This document shows positions 34,905 through 43,172 of a stretch of DNA of 64,000 nt, in pieces. The stretch's first letter is position 1. Every line of letters starts with the position of its first letter. Made by a program: the position numbers and the translations under genes. The stretch is from CAVRQM01 sp963822705 (GTDB lineage: Bacteria > Pseudomonadota > Alphaproteobacteria > Acetobacterales > Acetobacteraceae), in NCBI GenBank assembly GCA_963822705.1, contig CAWGIX010000001.1, forward strand, positions 62,001 to 126,000, read 5' to 3'. The notes under the pieces were generated by a model that saw only the letters and a program-made list of their open reading frames with translations, was not told where the DNA came from and did not search any database.

Positions 34905-35764
34905 GGCGCGAGCAGGTTGCCCTGCTCGTCCAGCAGCGGCACCCCGTAGTCGGTCAGCACCTTGTTGATCGCGTCCCTGTTCTCCGCAATCAGCCGGTTG
35001 AGCGTACGCTTCCAGTTCTGGTCGCTGTGCCGCACGGCCATCGCGATCCGAAAATCCAGGACCGGGCCATGTTCCTTCAGCAGCGGGACCACGGTCAGCG
35101 GAGAGGTCGCATGCTTTGCGTAATAGCCGCCGATCGGTCCCCATAACAGGGCTGCGTCGATCGTCCCGGCGACCAGATCGTCGACCATGCGCTTGGAAGG
35201 CGCATCGTACCGTGTATCGACGGCCAGCGGGTACGACTTCGCCAAGCCGATCAGATTGTTGTTGACCAGCAGCGTGGCGGGCGCGGTGCCGGCAATCACG
35301 CCGACATGCTTGCCTTGCAGGCGAGGATCGCCGACGTGATCCACGCCATCGAGGCCGGTCCCCGGCCGGTACAGCAACACCCAGGCGGTGTGGTAATATG
35401 GGTTGGTCGTCTGCACCAGATCGTCGCCGACCGCGTCGCCCATCACCACGTCGCACTTGAAGGCATTCAGCGTGTTGCGGACGAAGCCGATCGCGCGCGG
35501 GTAGTAGACGTAGCTTACCGGCTTATCCAGCTTGGCCGCGAACATTTCCGCCAGCTTGTCCTCGAAACCCTCATGCGCCTCGTTCGAGAAAGGCATGCTG
35601 CGCGGATCGGCACAGACTCGGAACGCGTGCGGGTCGACCAGTTCGACGGACGCGCCCAGACCCGGAGCCTGGGCCCGCGCCGGCGCCAGCGGCGACACCG
35701 CCAGGGCGGCTGCCAAGCCGGCTATCGCCGCGACGAGCCGTGCTGTTCGCATCAGCCCATGCAC
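34901..35764 (-). CDS. xoxJ: XoxJ/MxaJ-like periplasmic binding protein of the methanol oxidation system
   Basis: This 287-residue protein belongs to the SBP_bac_3-like MxaJ/XoxJ family. The signal peptide ends near APARAQAPG. The core begins with FRVCADPRSMPFSNEAHEGF and contains KCDVVMGDAVGDDLVQTTNPY and LVAGTIDAALLWGPIGGYYA. XoxJ interacts with XoxF in the periplasm and is thought to help activate it rather than transport a solute. The gene overlaps the cytochrome gene upstream by 14 bp and the CXXCW gene downstream by 4 bp. Confidence 0.88.
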   Translation of the reverse strand: MHGLMRTARLVAAIAGLAAALAVSPLAPARAQAPGLGASVELVDPHAFRVCADPRSMPFSNEAHEGFEDKLAEMFAAKLDKPVSYVYYPRAIGFVRNTLNAFKCDVVMGDAVGDDLVQTTNPYYHTAWVLLYRPGTGLDGVDHVGDPRLQGKHVGVIAGTAPATLLVNNNLIGLAKSYPLAVDTRYDAPSKRMVDDLVAGTIDAALLWGPIGGYYAKHATSPLTVVPLLKEHGPVLDFRIAMAVRHSDQNWKRTLNRLIAENRDAINKVLTDYGVPLLDEQGNLLAP

Positions 35765-36267
35765 TGGTTTTCAGCCTCGGTGTACGCCGCCGGCTTATTC
35801 TCGTGCTCGGTGGGCCGTCCGCGGCCCAGCGCGCCGTCGGCGCGCGCGCGCAAATAGACGTAGATCGCGTCGATGTAGCACATCACGTTCTTGTTCTCGC
35901 CGAACGAGGGCATCACCAGTTGCTGTGACGCGTTCACCGCCTGCTTGCCGCCCGCGACGGTCGCCAAAACATCGCCGTAACTCAGATGGCCCAACGCCGC
36001 CACCAGCGATGGCGCGTAGGTCGAGCCGAGCCCATCGGGGCCGTGGCAGGCCATGCAATTGGCGGTGTAGCGCACGTAACCGGCGAATGTGTAATAATCG
36101 ACCTTGCCGTCCTTGATGTTGAAGGTCGGGTTGCCGTTCGTGTCGAGGTACTTGCCGTCTTGCGAACTGGCGACCGCCGGGTCGCCCGAACCATCGGCAT
36201 GCGCGACACCGATGGTGAGCACTGCGGTCCAGGCAATCGTCGCGATGAGACGCGAACAACGCGCCAT
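35752..36267 (-). CDS. xoxG: Cytochrome c accepting electrons from XoxF (XoxG-like)
   Basis: This 171-residue periplasmic c-type cytochrome has a signal peptide ending at GVAHADG. A single heme site CMACH lies at about residue 70 (NCMACHGPDGLGSTYAPSL), and a methionine ligand is likely in LVMPSFGENKNVM. In methylotrophs XoxG takes electrons from the PQQ of XoxF and passes them to the oxidase. Position immediately downstream of xoxF fits this role. Its heme-binding domain and the tail with CMG at the very end are intact. Confidence 0.88.
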   Translation of the reverse strand: MARCSRLIATIAWTAVLTIGVAHADGSGDPAVASSQDGKYLDTNGNPTFNIKDGKVDYYTFAGYVRYTANCMACHGPDGLGSTYAPSLVAALGHLSYGDVLATVAGGKQAVNASQQLVMPSFGENKNVMCYIDAIYVYLRARADGALGRGRPTEHENKPAAYTEAENQCMG

Positions 36268-36346
36268 GGCGTCTATCCCATGAACGTGGGGAATAAAAGG
36301 CCGGCGTCGCCCGTTCGGACGCCGCCGGCCAGCTTGGTTGCCGCGT

Positions 36347-38190
36347 CTAGCTCTGCGGCAGCGCGAACACCGTCAGCACGCCGCCCAGCGACGTGTAGTT
36401 GTTGAGCGCCGCGTAGCCACCTACCGCGCCCAGCCCGGCGGTTGGCTCCGTAAGTCCGGCCGCGAGGCCGATGCCGGCCCAGCCGCCGACGCCGGACAGT
36501 ATCGCCACATACTGCTTGCCGTCGTGCTCATAGGTCATCACGTTGCCGATGATGCCGGACGGGGTCTTGAACCTGTACAGTTCCTTGCCCGTGGTGGCAT
36601 CAACGGCTTTCAGATAGCCTTCCAGCGTGCCGTAGAAGACCACGCCGCCGGCGGTCGCGAGCGCCCCGGACCACACCGAGAACTGCTCGGGATCGGACCA
36701 GGCGATCTTCTGGCCCTTGGCGTCCCAGGCGATGAAGTTGCCCATGTTGTTCTGGCCGGGCGGCGGATACATCGACAGGGTGGCACCGACATAAGGCTGG
36801 CCCGCCGTGTACGACACCCGGAACGGCTCGTAGTCCATGCAGACGTGGTTGGTCGGCACGTAGAACAGCTGCGTTTCCGGCGAATAGGCGGCCGGCTGCT
36901 CGTCCTTGCTGCCCAACGCCGCCGGGCAGACACCCTTGGTGTTGACGTCCGGACCGTTGGCCTGCGTGGAGTACTGCTTCACCACCTCCGGACGGCCGTA
37001 GTTTTGGCTGTTCTTGTCCATGTCGACCTTGGTGGCCCAGTTCACCGCCGGGTCGTATTTTTGCGGCGGACAGGAGCTCGCCGGTGGCACGATCGAGCGC
37101 GTAGGCGAAGCCGTTGCGGTCGAAGTGCTGAAGGATGTCGTGCTTCTGGCCGTTGATGTCGACGCCGTCCGCCAGAATCATCTCGTTGACGCCGTCGAAA
37201 TCCCATTCGTCGTGCGGGGTCATCTGGTAGACCCATTTCGCCATGCCCGTATCGGGGTCGCGGGCAAAGATGGTCATCGACCACTTGTTGTCGCCCGGGC
37301 GCTGCGCGGGGTTCCAGGTGGAGGGATTGCCGGTGCCGTAATAGATCAGGTTCAGCTTCGGATCATACGAATACCAGCCCCAGGTGGTCCCGCCGCCGAT
37401 CTTCCACTGATCGCCCTGCCAGGTCTTGGTCGAGGAACTCCGCGCCGACCGGCTTGCCGAGGGCCGTAGTCTTCTCCGGGTCGATCAGCGTCTCCGAATC
37501 CGGTCCGACCGAATAGGCGCGCCAGACCTGTTTGCCGTCAGATAGGCTGTATGCCGTGAGCCAGCCCTGCACGCCGAACTCGCCGCCGGACACGCCGACA
37601 TAAACCTTGTCCTTGATGACCATCGGTGCGTCGGTGCCGGTCTCGCCCTTGGTCGGGTCGCCGGTCTTGACCGACCACACCGGCTTGCCGGTCTTGGCGT
37701 CCAGCGCCACCAGGGTGGTGTCCGCCTGGTGCAGGATGATCTTGCCGTCGCCGTAGGCGATGCCGCGGTTCACGGTGTCGCAGCACATCACCGGGATCAC
37801 GTTCGGATCCTGCACCGGCTCGTATTTCCAAACAATGCGCCCGTCATGCGCCAGATCGAGAGCATAGACCGTATTGGGGAACGGCGCGTTCAGGTACATC
37901 ATGTCGCCGATCACCAGCGGCGCGCCTTCGTGGCCGCGCAGCACGCCAGTGGAGAACGTCCACGCTACCTGCAACTTGCCCACGTTCTGGGCGGTGATCT
38001 GCTTCAGCTCCGAGTAGCGATGGTTGGCATAATCGCCGGTGGGCATCACCCAGTCGGCAGGATTGCTGGCCATCTTTTGCAGATCTTGCTGCTGCTGAGC
38101 CTTGGCCGGCGAGACCGCCAACCCCGACACCAAGGCCGTGGACAGCAGGAATCCTGCGGTCAGCCCCATCCTGGTTCCAACATGACGCAT
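36347..38190 (-). pseudogene. xoxF: Lanthanide-dependent PQQ methanol dehydrogenase XoxF, with two single-base insertions
   Basis: XoxF oxidises methanol in the periplasm using PQQ and a lanthanide ion. The repaired protein has about 613 residues: signal peptide (ending SPAKAQQQQ), vicinal cysteines VMCCDTV (about residues 136-137), and an eight-bladed propeller with motifs such as GGTTWGWYSYD. Decisive is HDEWDFDGVNE: the Asp two residues after the catalytic Asp (about 329 and 331 of the precursor) is the lanthanide ligand that MxaF lacks. One extra A at about 37436 and a five-A run where four are expected near 37058 break the frame, and the length is two bases over a multiple of three. It heads the operon with xoxG, xoxJ and the CXXCW gene. 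Confidence 0.9.
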
Positions 38191-38593
38191 TGTTTGTTCC
38201 TCTCCCTTCGTTGTGCCGCGCCGGGACTTCTGCCGTCGTCCGGTCGGCGATAGCCACTTTACGCAGGAGCGCGTCGCCGGCAGCGTGTCACTGCGTTACT
38301 CGCATGCGCCGGCCTCTTCGAGAGACCCACGCCAACAAGCTGACGCCTGCGAAAGGTCGCCTGCTCTCCCGTTACAGCAGGTGCCCTTGAAGCCGGAGAC
38401 TTGACTCTAAGCTAGCAGCGTTTGCGCAATGTGCAATACCGCCAGTTTTTCGCAAAATCGTCGTAGTGCAGGGACTCTGTCGCCCGGCACATTGTGCAAT
38501 GCAGCAATCAGTTCCGGTTAAGAAAAGGACGTTCTGGGAACTCTCTGTGGTTTGGGTGCAAATGAGGAACATTTAGCCGGGATCGACGAAAAA
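38191..38593. promoter_or_regulatory. Region upstream of xoxF with repeated TGTGCAAT motifs
   Basis: This 403-bp gap between pqqE and xoxF (both minus strand) is the obvious place for the xoxF promoter, and it is less GC-rich than its surroundings around 38400-38580. It holds TTGCGCAA (38422-38429) followed by TGTGCAAT (38430-38437), and a 12-bp palindrome CATTGTGCAATG (38490-38501). The paired motifs about 60 bp apart look like operator sites. On the minus strand TTGCAC lies 17 bp before AGCTTA (about 38413-38438), a weak candidate promoter. No gene or RNA element is recognisable in the gap. Confidence 0.45.
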
Positions 38594-39730
38594 CTAAGCG
38601 CGCATCTCGGAAATCCGGCGACCTCTGTACGCGTAGTGGGGGATGGAATTGCCGGCCTGTTCGGCCAAGGCCTGCATCATGCCATGCAGCGGCGAAAGGT
38701 CGCAGGCCGGATCGGTGGCGGCCGCATCGCCGGCGAGGGCCATTGCCTGGCACCGGCAACCGCCGAAATCGATGTGGCGCCGCGCGCAGGAGCGACACGG
38801 CTCCTGCATCCACGCCTCTCCCCGGAACGCCTGAAAAGCCGGCGAGCGCGCCCAAATTTCGGCCAGGCTGTGGTCGCGCACCGACCAGAATTCGAGGCCG
38901 GGAATGGTCTCCGCAGCATGGCAGGGCAACACGCGGCCCGATGGCGTCACGTTGAGCGAGCGCTGTCCCCAGCCGCCCATGCAGGGTTTTGGCCGCCGCG
39001 CGTAGTAGTCGGGCAGCACGGCGTCGATCACGAGCCGCCCCGCGTATTGCGCCCGCAGGCCCTCGAGCAGCCCCACGGCACGCATGGCCTGCTCGCGGGT
39101 GGGCATCAGGGCGTCGCGGTTGCGCAGCGCCCAGCCATAGTACTGGGCATGAGCGACCTCGACCCGACCGGCGCCCAGAGAGGCGGCAAGGGCTACGAGC
39201 TGGTCCACGCGGTCGATGTTCGCCCGATGCACGACGGCGTTGATGGTCAGAGCCAGCCCTGCCTCCCCCACCGCCCGCGCCAGCTCGAGCTTGCGCGCAT
39301 GGGCGCCGCGGTAGCCGGCAATGTGATCCGCGCTATCCGCCTCGCTGTCCTGGAGGGAAACTTGGACATGGTCGAGGCCGGCATCGCGCAGACGAGCCAG
39401 CCGTGCGGGAGTCAGGCCGATGCCCGAGGTGATGAGATTGCTGTAAAGACCGGCACCGTGGGCGCTGGCGACGATTTCTTCGAGATCGCGCCGCGACGCC
39501 GGCTCGCCGCCTGACAGGTGAAGTTGCAGCACGCCGAGCCGGCCCGCCTGTTGGAACAGGTCGGCCCATTCGGACGTCGTCAGCTCGCCCGTCCGACCTT
39601 CGAGGTCCAGCGGGTTCGAACAATAGGGGCACGCCAGCGGGCAGCGGTGGGTCAGTTCGGCCAGGAGACCCAACGGGACAGCAAGCCCGGCCGTCGCCGC
39701 GACAGCCACCGCTGGGTTCGTATCGGGCAT
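38594..39730 (-). CDS. pqqE: PQQ biosynthesis radical SAM enzyme PqqE
   Basis: PqqE uses radical SAM chemistry to cross-link the Glu and Tyr side chains of the PqqA peptide, the first step of PQQ synthesis. The 378-residue protein has the radical SAM cluster CPLACPYC (Cys 30, 34, 37 from the ATG at 39730), LHLSGGEPASRRDLEEIV, and the auxiliary-cluster region with MQEPCRSCARRHIDFGGCRC near the C-terminus. pqqA lies 134 bp upstream on the same strand. Unusually, pqqB, pqqC and pqqD are not between or next to them, so they must be elsewhere. PqqD, needed to present PqqA, is not fused here. Confidence 0.93.
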   Translation of the reverse strand: MPDTNPAVAVAATAGLAVPLGLLAELTHRCPLACPYCSNPLDLEGRTGELTTSEWADLFQQAGRLGVLQLHLSGGEPASRRDLEEIVASAHGAGLYSNLITSGIGLTPARLARLRDAGLDHVQVSLQDSEADSADHIAGYRGAHARKLELARAVGEAGLALTINAVVHRANIDRVDQLVALAASLGAGRVEVAHAQYYGWALRNRDALMPTREQAMRAVGLLEGLRAQYAGRLVIDAVLPDYYARRPKPCMGGWGQRSLNVTPSGRVLPCHAAETIPGLEFWSVRDHSLAEIWARSPAFQAFRGEAWMQEPCRSCARRHIDFGGCRCQAMALAGDAAATDPACDLSPLHGMMQALAEQAGNSIPHYAYRGRRISEMRA

Positions 39731-39864
39731 TTGTCTGTCCAAGGTGCGCAACCGGCTGCCACGCCGTAGCAATCGAGCGCGCAGCCGGTCGGCGGAACTT
39801 CCTGGGTCCTCTTCAGGCGACCCGTCTCAGGACGCGTCTTCCCTTTCGGAAAGTCGCGTAAACG

Positions 39865-39942
39865 TCAGATTTCGCTGGCCGCGTAAGCGTTGATCTCAAG
39901 AGCGAGGCACACTTCGCGAACGGTCGGACGGCTCCAGGCCAT
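39865..39942 (-). CDS. pqqA: PQQ precursor peptide PqqA
   Basis: This 25-residue peptide provides the Glu and Tyr that become PQQ. Its sequence contains VREVCLALEINAYAASEI, with the required E-x3-Y spacing (EINAY). A GGAG ribosome-binding site lies about 8 bases before the ATG at 39942. It is too short for normal gene finders and is usually missed. The gap to pqqE (39731-39864) shows no gene; it may hold an attenuating structure that makes pqqA mRNA more abundant, as is common, but I see no strong hairpin. Position upstream of pqqE makes the call firm. Confidence 0.92.
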   Translation of the reverse strand: MAWSRPTVREVCLALEINAYAASEI

Positions 39943-40075
39943 GATGGTCTCCTCTGGTTTGGGACGCAGCTTGTGCAAGTCGCACACCTGATCCACATCC
40001 CTATCTAGCGTTGCGGTGCGCCCCTGTCCAGATGCTCGGTCAGGCTTGCGTCACCGCTGAGAAGGGAGACCGCCT

Positions 40076-40906
40076 ATGGTCGTGGGGCGCCGGTCCGCTT
40101 TGGTCTCGCTGGCTCTGGCCGGCACGGGTTTTGGGCTAGCCGGTCAAGGCCGCGCCGAGGAGTCGCCTTCCGACGACCCGTGGCCCGCGTTGGCCAGCCA
40201 GATTTTCGGTGACGAGAAATTGCAGGACGGCGGCGGCGTGGTCGCGGTCGAGGCCCCGTACCGGGCGGAGGACGCGGCCGTGGTCCCGATCACGCTGCGG
40301 CTGCTGCTGCCCGAGTCCGACCAGCGCCGGCTGAAAAAGCTCACGCTGGTGATAGACGAGAATCCGTCGCCGCTGGCTGCCGAATTCGAGCCGGCACCGG
40401 ACAGCGGCATGACGCGCATCGCCACCAACGTTCGGGTCGATGCGTACACGAACATTCATGCGGTGGCGCTGCTGAGCGACGGCGGCCTGTATGTCACGCG
40501 ACGGTTCGTCAAAGCGTCGGGCGGTTGTTCGGCGCCATCGGCCAGCCGGGATGCCGGCGGCATTCCTGTCGGCACCATGCGTTTCCGGCAATTTGCGAAA
40601 CAGGCCACGCCGACCGATGCGGCGCCGCTGCCGCAAGTGCAGTTGATGATCCGCCACCCGAATTTTTCCGGCATGCAGATGGACCAGCTCAGCCACTTGT
40701 ACATCCCGACCCGGTTCGTGCAGACGGTGCGCATCTGGCAGGGCGACGCGCTTCTGCTGTCCGTCAATGGCGGCATTTCCATCGCCGAGAACCCGCAGTT
40801 CCGCTTTGACTACCGCCCGAATGGCGCCGCCAAATTCCGCGCGGAAGCAGTGGACAGCACAGGCGAAAAATTCACCGCGGAGTGGCCGGCCGAGCCCTCC
40901 ATCTGA
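40076..40906 (+). CDS. Quinoprotein dehydrogenase-associated SoxYZ-like carrier protein
   Basis: This 276-residue exported protein has a signal peptide (LVSLALAGTGFGLAGQGRAEE) followed by a SoxY-like domain (about 40-150; LTLVIDENPSPLAAEFEPAP) and a SoxZ-like domain (about 175-276; VQLMIRHPNFSGMQMDQLS). In sulfur oxidation SoxY carries substrates on a C-terminal Cys of a GGCG motif. Here the join reads SGGCSAPSA, which keeps the GGC part. The fused form is known only beside PQQ alcohol dehydrogenases, and its substrate is unknown. It is divergent from pqqA. Confidence 0.85.
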   Translation: MVVGRRSALVSLALAGTGFGLAGQGRAEESPSDDPWPALASQIFGDEKLQDGGGVVAVEAPYRAEDAAVVPITLRLLLPESDQRRLKKLTLVIDENPSPLAAEFEPAPDSGMTRIATNVRVDAYTNIHAVALLSDGGLYVTRRFVKASGGCSAPSASRDAGGIPVGTMRFRQFAKQATPTDAAPLPQVQLMIRHPNFSGMQMDQLSHLYIPTRFVQTVRIWQGDALLLSVNGGISIAENPQFRFDYRPNGAAKFRAEAVDSTGEKFTAEWPAEPSI

Positions 40907-40912
40907 CGGCGC

Positions 40913-41272
40913 TCAGAAGCACCGCACCTCGGCCTCGGCTTGCGCCTCGCGCAGGGATTGCAGCGTCTCGTTGGTACTCTGCACGCGGAACTCGCCCGCC
41001 AGATAGCCGCCGCCCAGCTGGCGCATGCGCATGACCGTCTCCGCGCGCTCATAGGTCGCGTAAGGCAGGATGGAGGCGATCACGTCGATGGCGCACGAAC
41101 AGTTTTGCAGCGCCGTCTGCGAACCGCCGTTGACCGCCATGCAGGCGAAAACGTAGTCCGCGCGCGCGGCCGTCGGGTAGTCGTTTTCCGGCACGCTGGC
41201 AGCCGCGGCCCCGGAGCCGGTGGTGCAAGCCGCCGCCGCTAACAGCAGCGACGCAAAAAGCAGCAGTTTCAT
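40913..41272 (-). CDS. Small exported lipoprotein-like protein of the methanol-oxidation locus
   Basis: This 119-residue protein begins with a lipoprotein-type signal (KLLLFASLLLAAAACTTG) and a short linker. A compact domain with four cysteines follows (FACMAVN, LQNCSCAIDVIASILPYATY, EVRCF at the end). I recall similar proteins next to xoxF/mxaF or SoxYZ-like genes in methylotrophs, but no role is known. It lies between the SoxYZ-like gene (convergent, 6-bp gap) and the ABC binding-protein gene (divergent). The cysteine pattern suggests a disulfide-stabilised or metal-binding periplasmic protein. Confidence 0.65.
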   Translation of the reverse strand: MKLLLFASLLLAAAACTTGSGAAAASVPENDYPTAARADYVFACMAVNGGSQTALQNCSCAIDVIASILPYATYERAETVMRMRQLGGGYLAGEFRVQSTNETLQSLREAQAEAEVRCF

Positions 41273-41398
41273 GCACGAGCCTCCCCCTCTGTCCTCGCGC
41301 CAGAATACACATCGCCGAAGCGGCAGGGCAGCCGGTATCGGGCAGCCTTGCGTCCGTCCAGCAGTTCGGTCCTGATCCGCGGAGCAAGGAAAACCGCC

Positions 41399-42427
41399 AT
41401 GCTCGGGACACAATGGATCGGTCGGCGCCAGTGCCTTCGCGCGGCTCTGGCGGGCGGTTTTGCCGCAGCCCTGCGTGAGGCCGAGGCCGCGTCGCCCGAT
41501 GCCACCATTCGGCTCGGTCTGCTGCAGTTCGGCACGGTGCAGTGGCTGGTGGACGTGATCCGCCATGACGGGCTGGACCGGGCGCACGGTTTGGCGCTGC
41601 AAACATCCGTGCTGGCCAACAGCGATGCCGGCCGGATCGCGCTCATGGCCGGCGGTGCCGATATGGTCGTGGCGGACTGGCTGTTCGCCGCGGCGCAGCG
41701 GCAAGCCGGCACCATGCTCAGCTTTGCCCCGCTCTCCAGTGCCTCGGGAGGCATCATGGTGCGTGCCGGCTCGCCGATCGAGGGTTTGGCGGATTTGCGC
41801 GGACGCCGGCTCGGGGTGTCCGGCGGTCCCGCCGACCGCTCATGGCTGCTGGTGCAGGCGGCCGCGCGGAGCACGCAAAATCTGGACCTGCGCGCCGCAT
41901 CGCGCGTGGTGTTCGGCGCGCCGCCGCTGCTGGGCGCCAAATTGCAGCAAGGCGAACTCGACGCGGTGCTGACGTTCTGGAATTTTGCCGCGCGTCTGGA
42001 GGCGGAGGGGTCGCGGGAAATCGTTTCGGTCGACGACTGCGCCAAACTGCTGGGCCTACCGGCGCCGCTCGGTCTGCTCGGGTTCGTGTTCCACACCGAC
42101 TGGGCCGAGCGCCACCGGGGCGCCGTCGACGGTTTCCTGGCGGCCGTCGCCGACGCCGAGCAAAAACTGACCGCTGCCGCCCCGGGTTCGGAGCAGACCT
42201 GGGCGCGGCTGCGGCCGCTGATGCAGGTGCCCGACGGACCCCAGGGCGACGCATTGTTTGCCGCCCTGCGTCGCCGCTTCGTCGCCGTTCTGGCCGTGCC
42301 GCCGCCGGGCGACCAGGCACAAGTTGCGGCGCGCGTGCTGGAAGTCTTGCAGCGCAGCGGCGGCGATGCGGCGACGGGCGTCACCGCCATTCCGCCGGGC
42401 TTGTTCTGGTCCCGAGCGAATGCCTGA
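41399..42427 (+). CDS. NitT/TauT-type ABC transporter substrate-binding protein (methylotrophy-associated)
   Basis: This 342-residue periplasmic protein has a twin-arginine-like start (IGRRQCLRAALAGGFAAAL) and an NMT1/SsuA-type fold. Blocks include IRLGLLQFGTVQWLVDVIRH, LMAGGADMVVADWLFAAA and DLRGRRLGVSGGPADRSWLL. The family imports small organic or inorganic compounds (nitrate, sulfonates, thiamine precursors); the ligand is not readable here. It overlaps the permease gene by 8 bp. Its place between SoxYZ-like/PQQ genes and an MfnF-like gene suggests a methylotrophy-related ligand, which is inference. Confidence 0.8.
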   Translation: MLGTQWIGRRQCLRAALAGGFAAALREAEAASPDATIRLGLLQFGTVQWLVDVIRHDGLDRAHGLALQTSVLANSDAGRIALMAGGADMVVADWLFAAAQRQAGTMLSFAPLSSASGGIMVRAGSPIEGLADLRGRRLGVSGGPADRSWLLVQAAARSTQNLDLRAASRVVFGAPPLLGAKLQQGELDAVLTFWNFAARLEAEGSREIVSVDDCAKLLGLPAPLGLLGFVFHTDWAERHRGAVDGFLAAVADAEQKLTAAAPGSEQTWARLRPLMQVPDGPQGDALFAALRRRFVAVLAVPPPGDQAQVAARVLEVLQRSGGDAATGVTAIPPGLFWSRANA

Positions 42428-43172
42428 CACGGGCTCGGCCTGGCGCGCGCTGTCGTTGCTGGCCCTGATCGCGGTGTGGTGGATGGCGTCGGCCCTGGCG
42501 GGCGATCCGCGTCTGCTGCCCGGGCCCGCGCTGGTGCTGATGGCGGCAGTTCGCGCCACGCGGCAGGGCGCCCTGCCGCTCGACATCGGCATCACCCTGG
42601 CGCGAGTCGCCGCTGCGTTCGTGCTTTCGATGCTGGTGGGCGTGGCGGTTGGCTACGCCGCCGGCCGCTCCCGCCGGGCGGATGCGGCGATCGATCCCTG
42701 GCTGATCGTGGCGCTCAACCTGCCCGTGCTCGTGGTCGTCATCCTGACCTATATCTGGCTGGGGCTGAACGAAGTCGCCGCCGTCGTCGCCGTGGCAATC
42801 GCCAAAATCCCGACGGTGATCGTCACCGTTCGCGAAGGCGCCCGCGCCTTGGACCATGGGCTGGACGAAATGGCCGCCGTTTTCGAGGTGCCAAAACTGC
42901 GCCGGCTAAAATTTCTCGTACTGGCCCAGCTCGCCCCCTATCTGGCCGCCGCCGGCCGCAGCGGCCTCTCGATCACGTGGAAGATCGTGCTGGTGGTCGA
43001 GCTGCTGGGCCGGCCGAGCGGCGTCGGCTACGCGCTGAACCTGTTTTTCCAGAATTTCGACGTGGCCGGCATTCTGGCCTATGGCCTGACGTTCGCGGCG
43101 ATCATGCTGTTGGTCGAGACGGTGGCGCTGCGGCCCCTGGAACGGCGGGCCAATGCCTGGCGCAGCGCTTGA
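42420..43172 (+). CDS. NitT/TauT-type ABC transporter permease
   Basis: This 250-residue inner-membrane permease of the SsuC/TauC family has six hydrophobic segments. The conserved substrate-side start reads LARVAAAFVLSMLVGVAVGYAAG (in two parts). The cytoplasmic EAA-like loop is AKIPTVIVTVREGARALDHG, and the GLSITWKIVLVVELLG segment is typical of the family. It overlaps the binding-protein gene by 8 bp and the ATPase gene by 20 bp, so the three subunits are made together. Confidence 0.88.
   Translation: MPDTGSAWRALSLLALIAVWWMASALAGDPRLLPGPALVLMAAVRATRQGALPLDIGITLARVAAAFVLSMLVGVAVGYAAGRSRRADAAIDPWLIVALNLPVLVVVILTYIWLGLNEVAAVVAVAIAKIPTVIVTVREGARALDHGLDEMAAVFEVPKLRRLKFLVLAQLAPYLAAAGRSGLSITWKIVLVVELLGRPSGVGYALNLFFQNFDVAGILAYGLTFAAIMLLVETVALRPLERRANAWRSA

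Noticed and set aside
38191..38593. A riboswitch or small RNA upstream of xoxF
   Set aside because: I looked for cobalamin, SAM and ykkC-type landmarks and for a strong terminator hairpin and saw none; only short palindromes are present.
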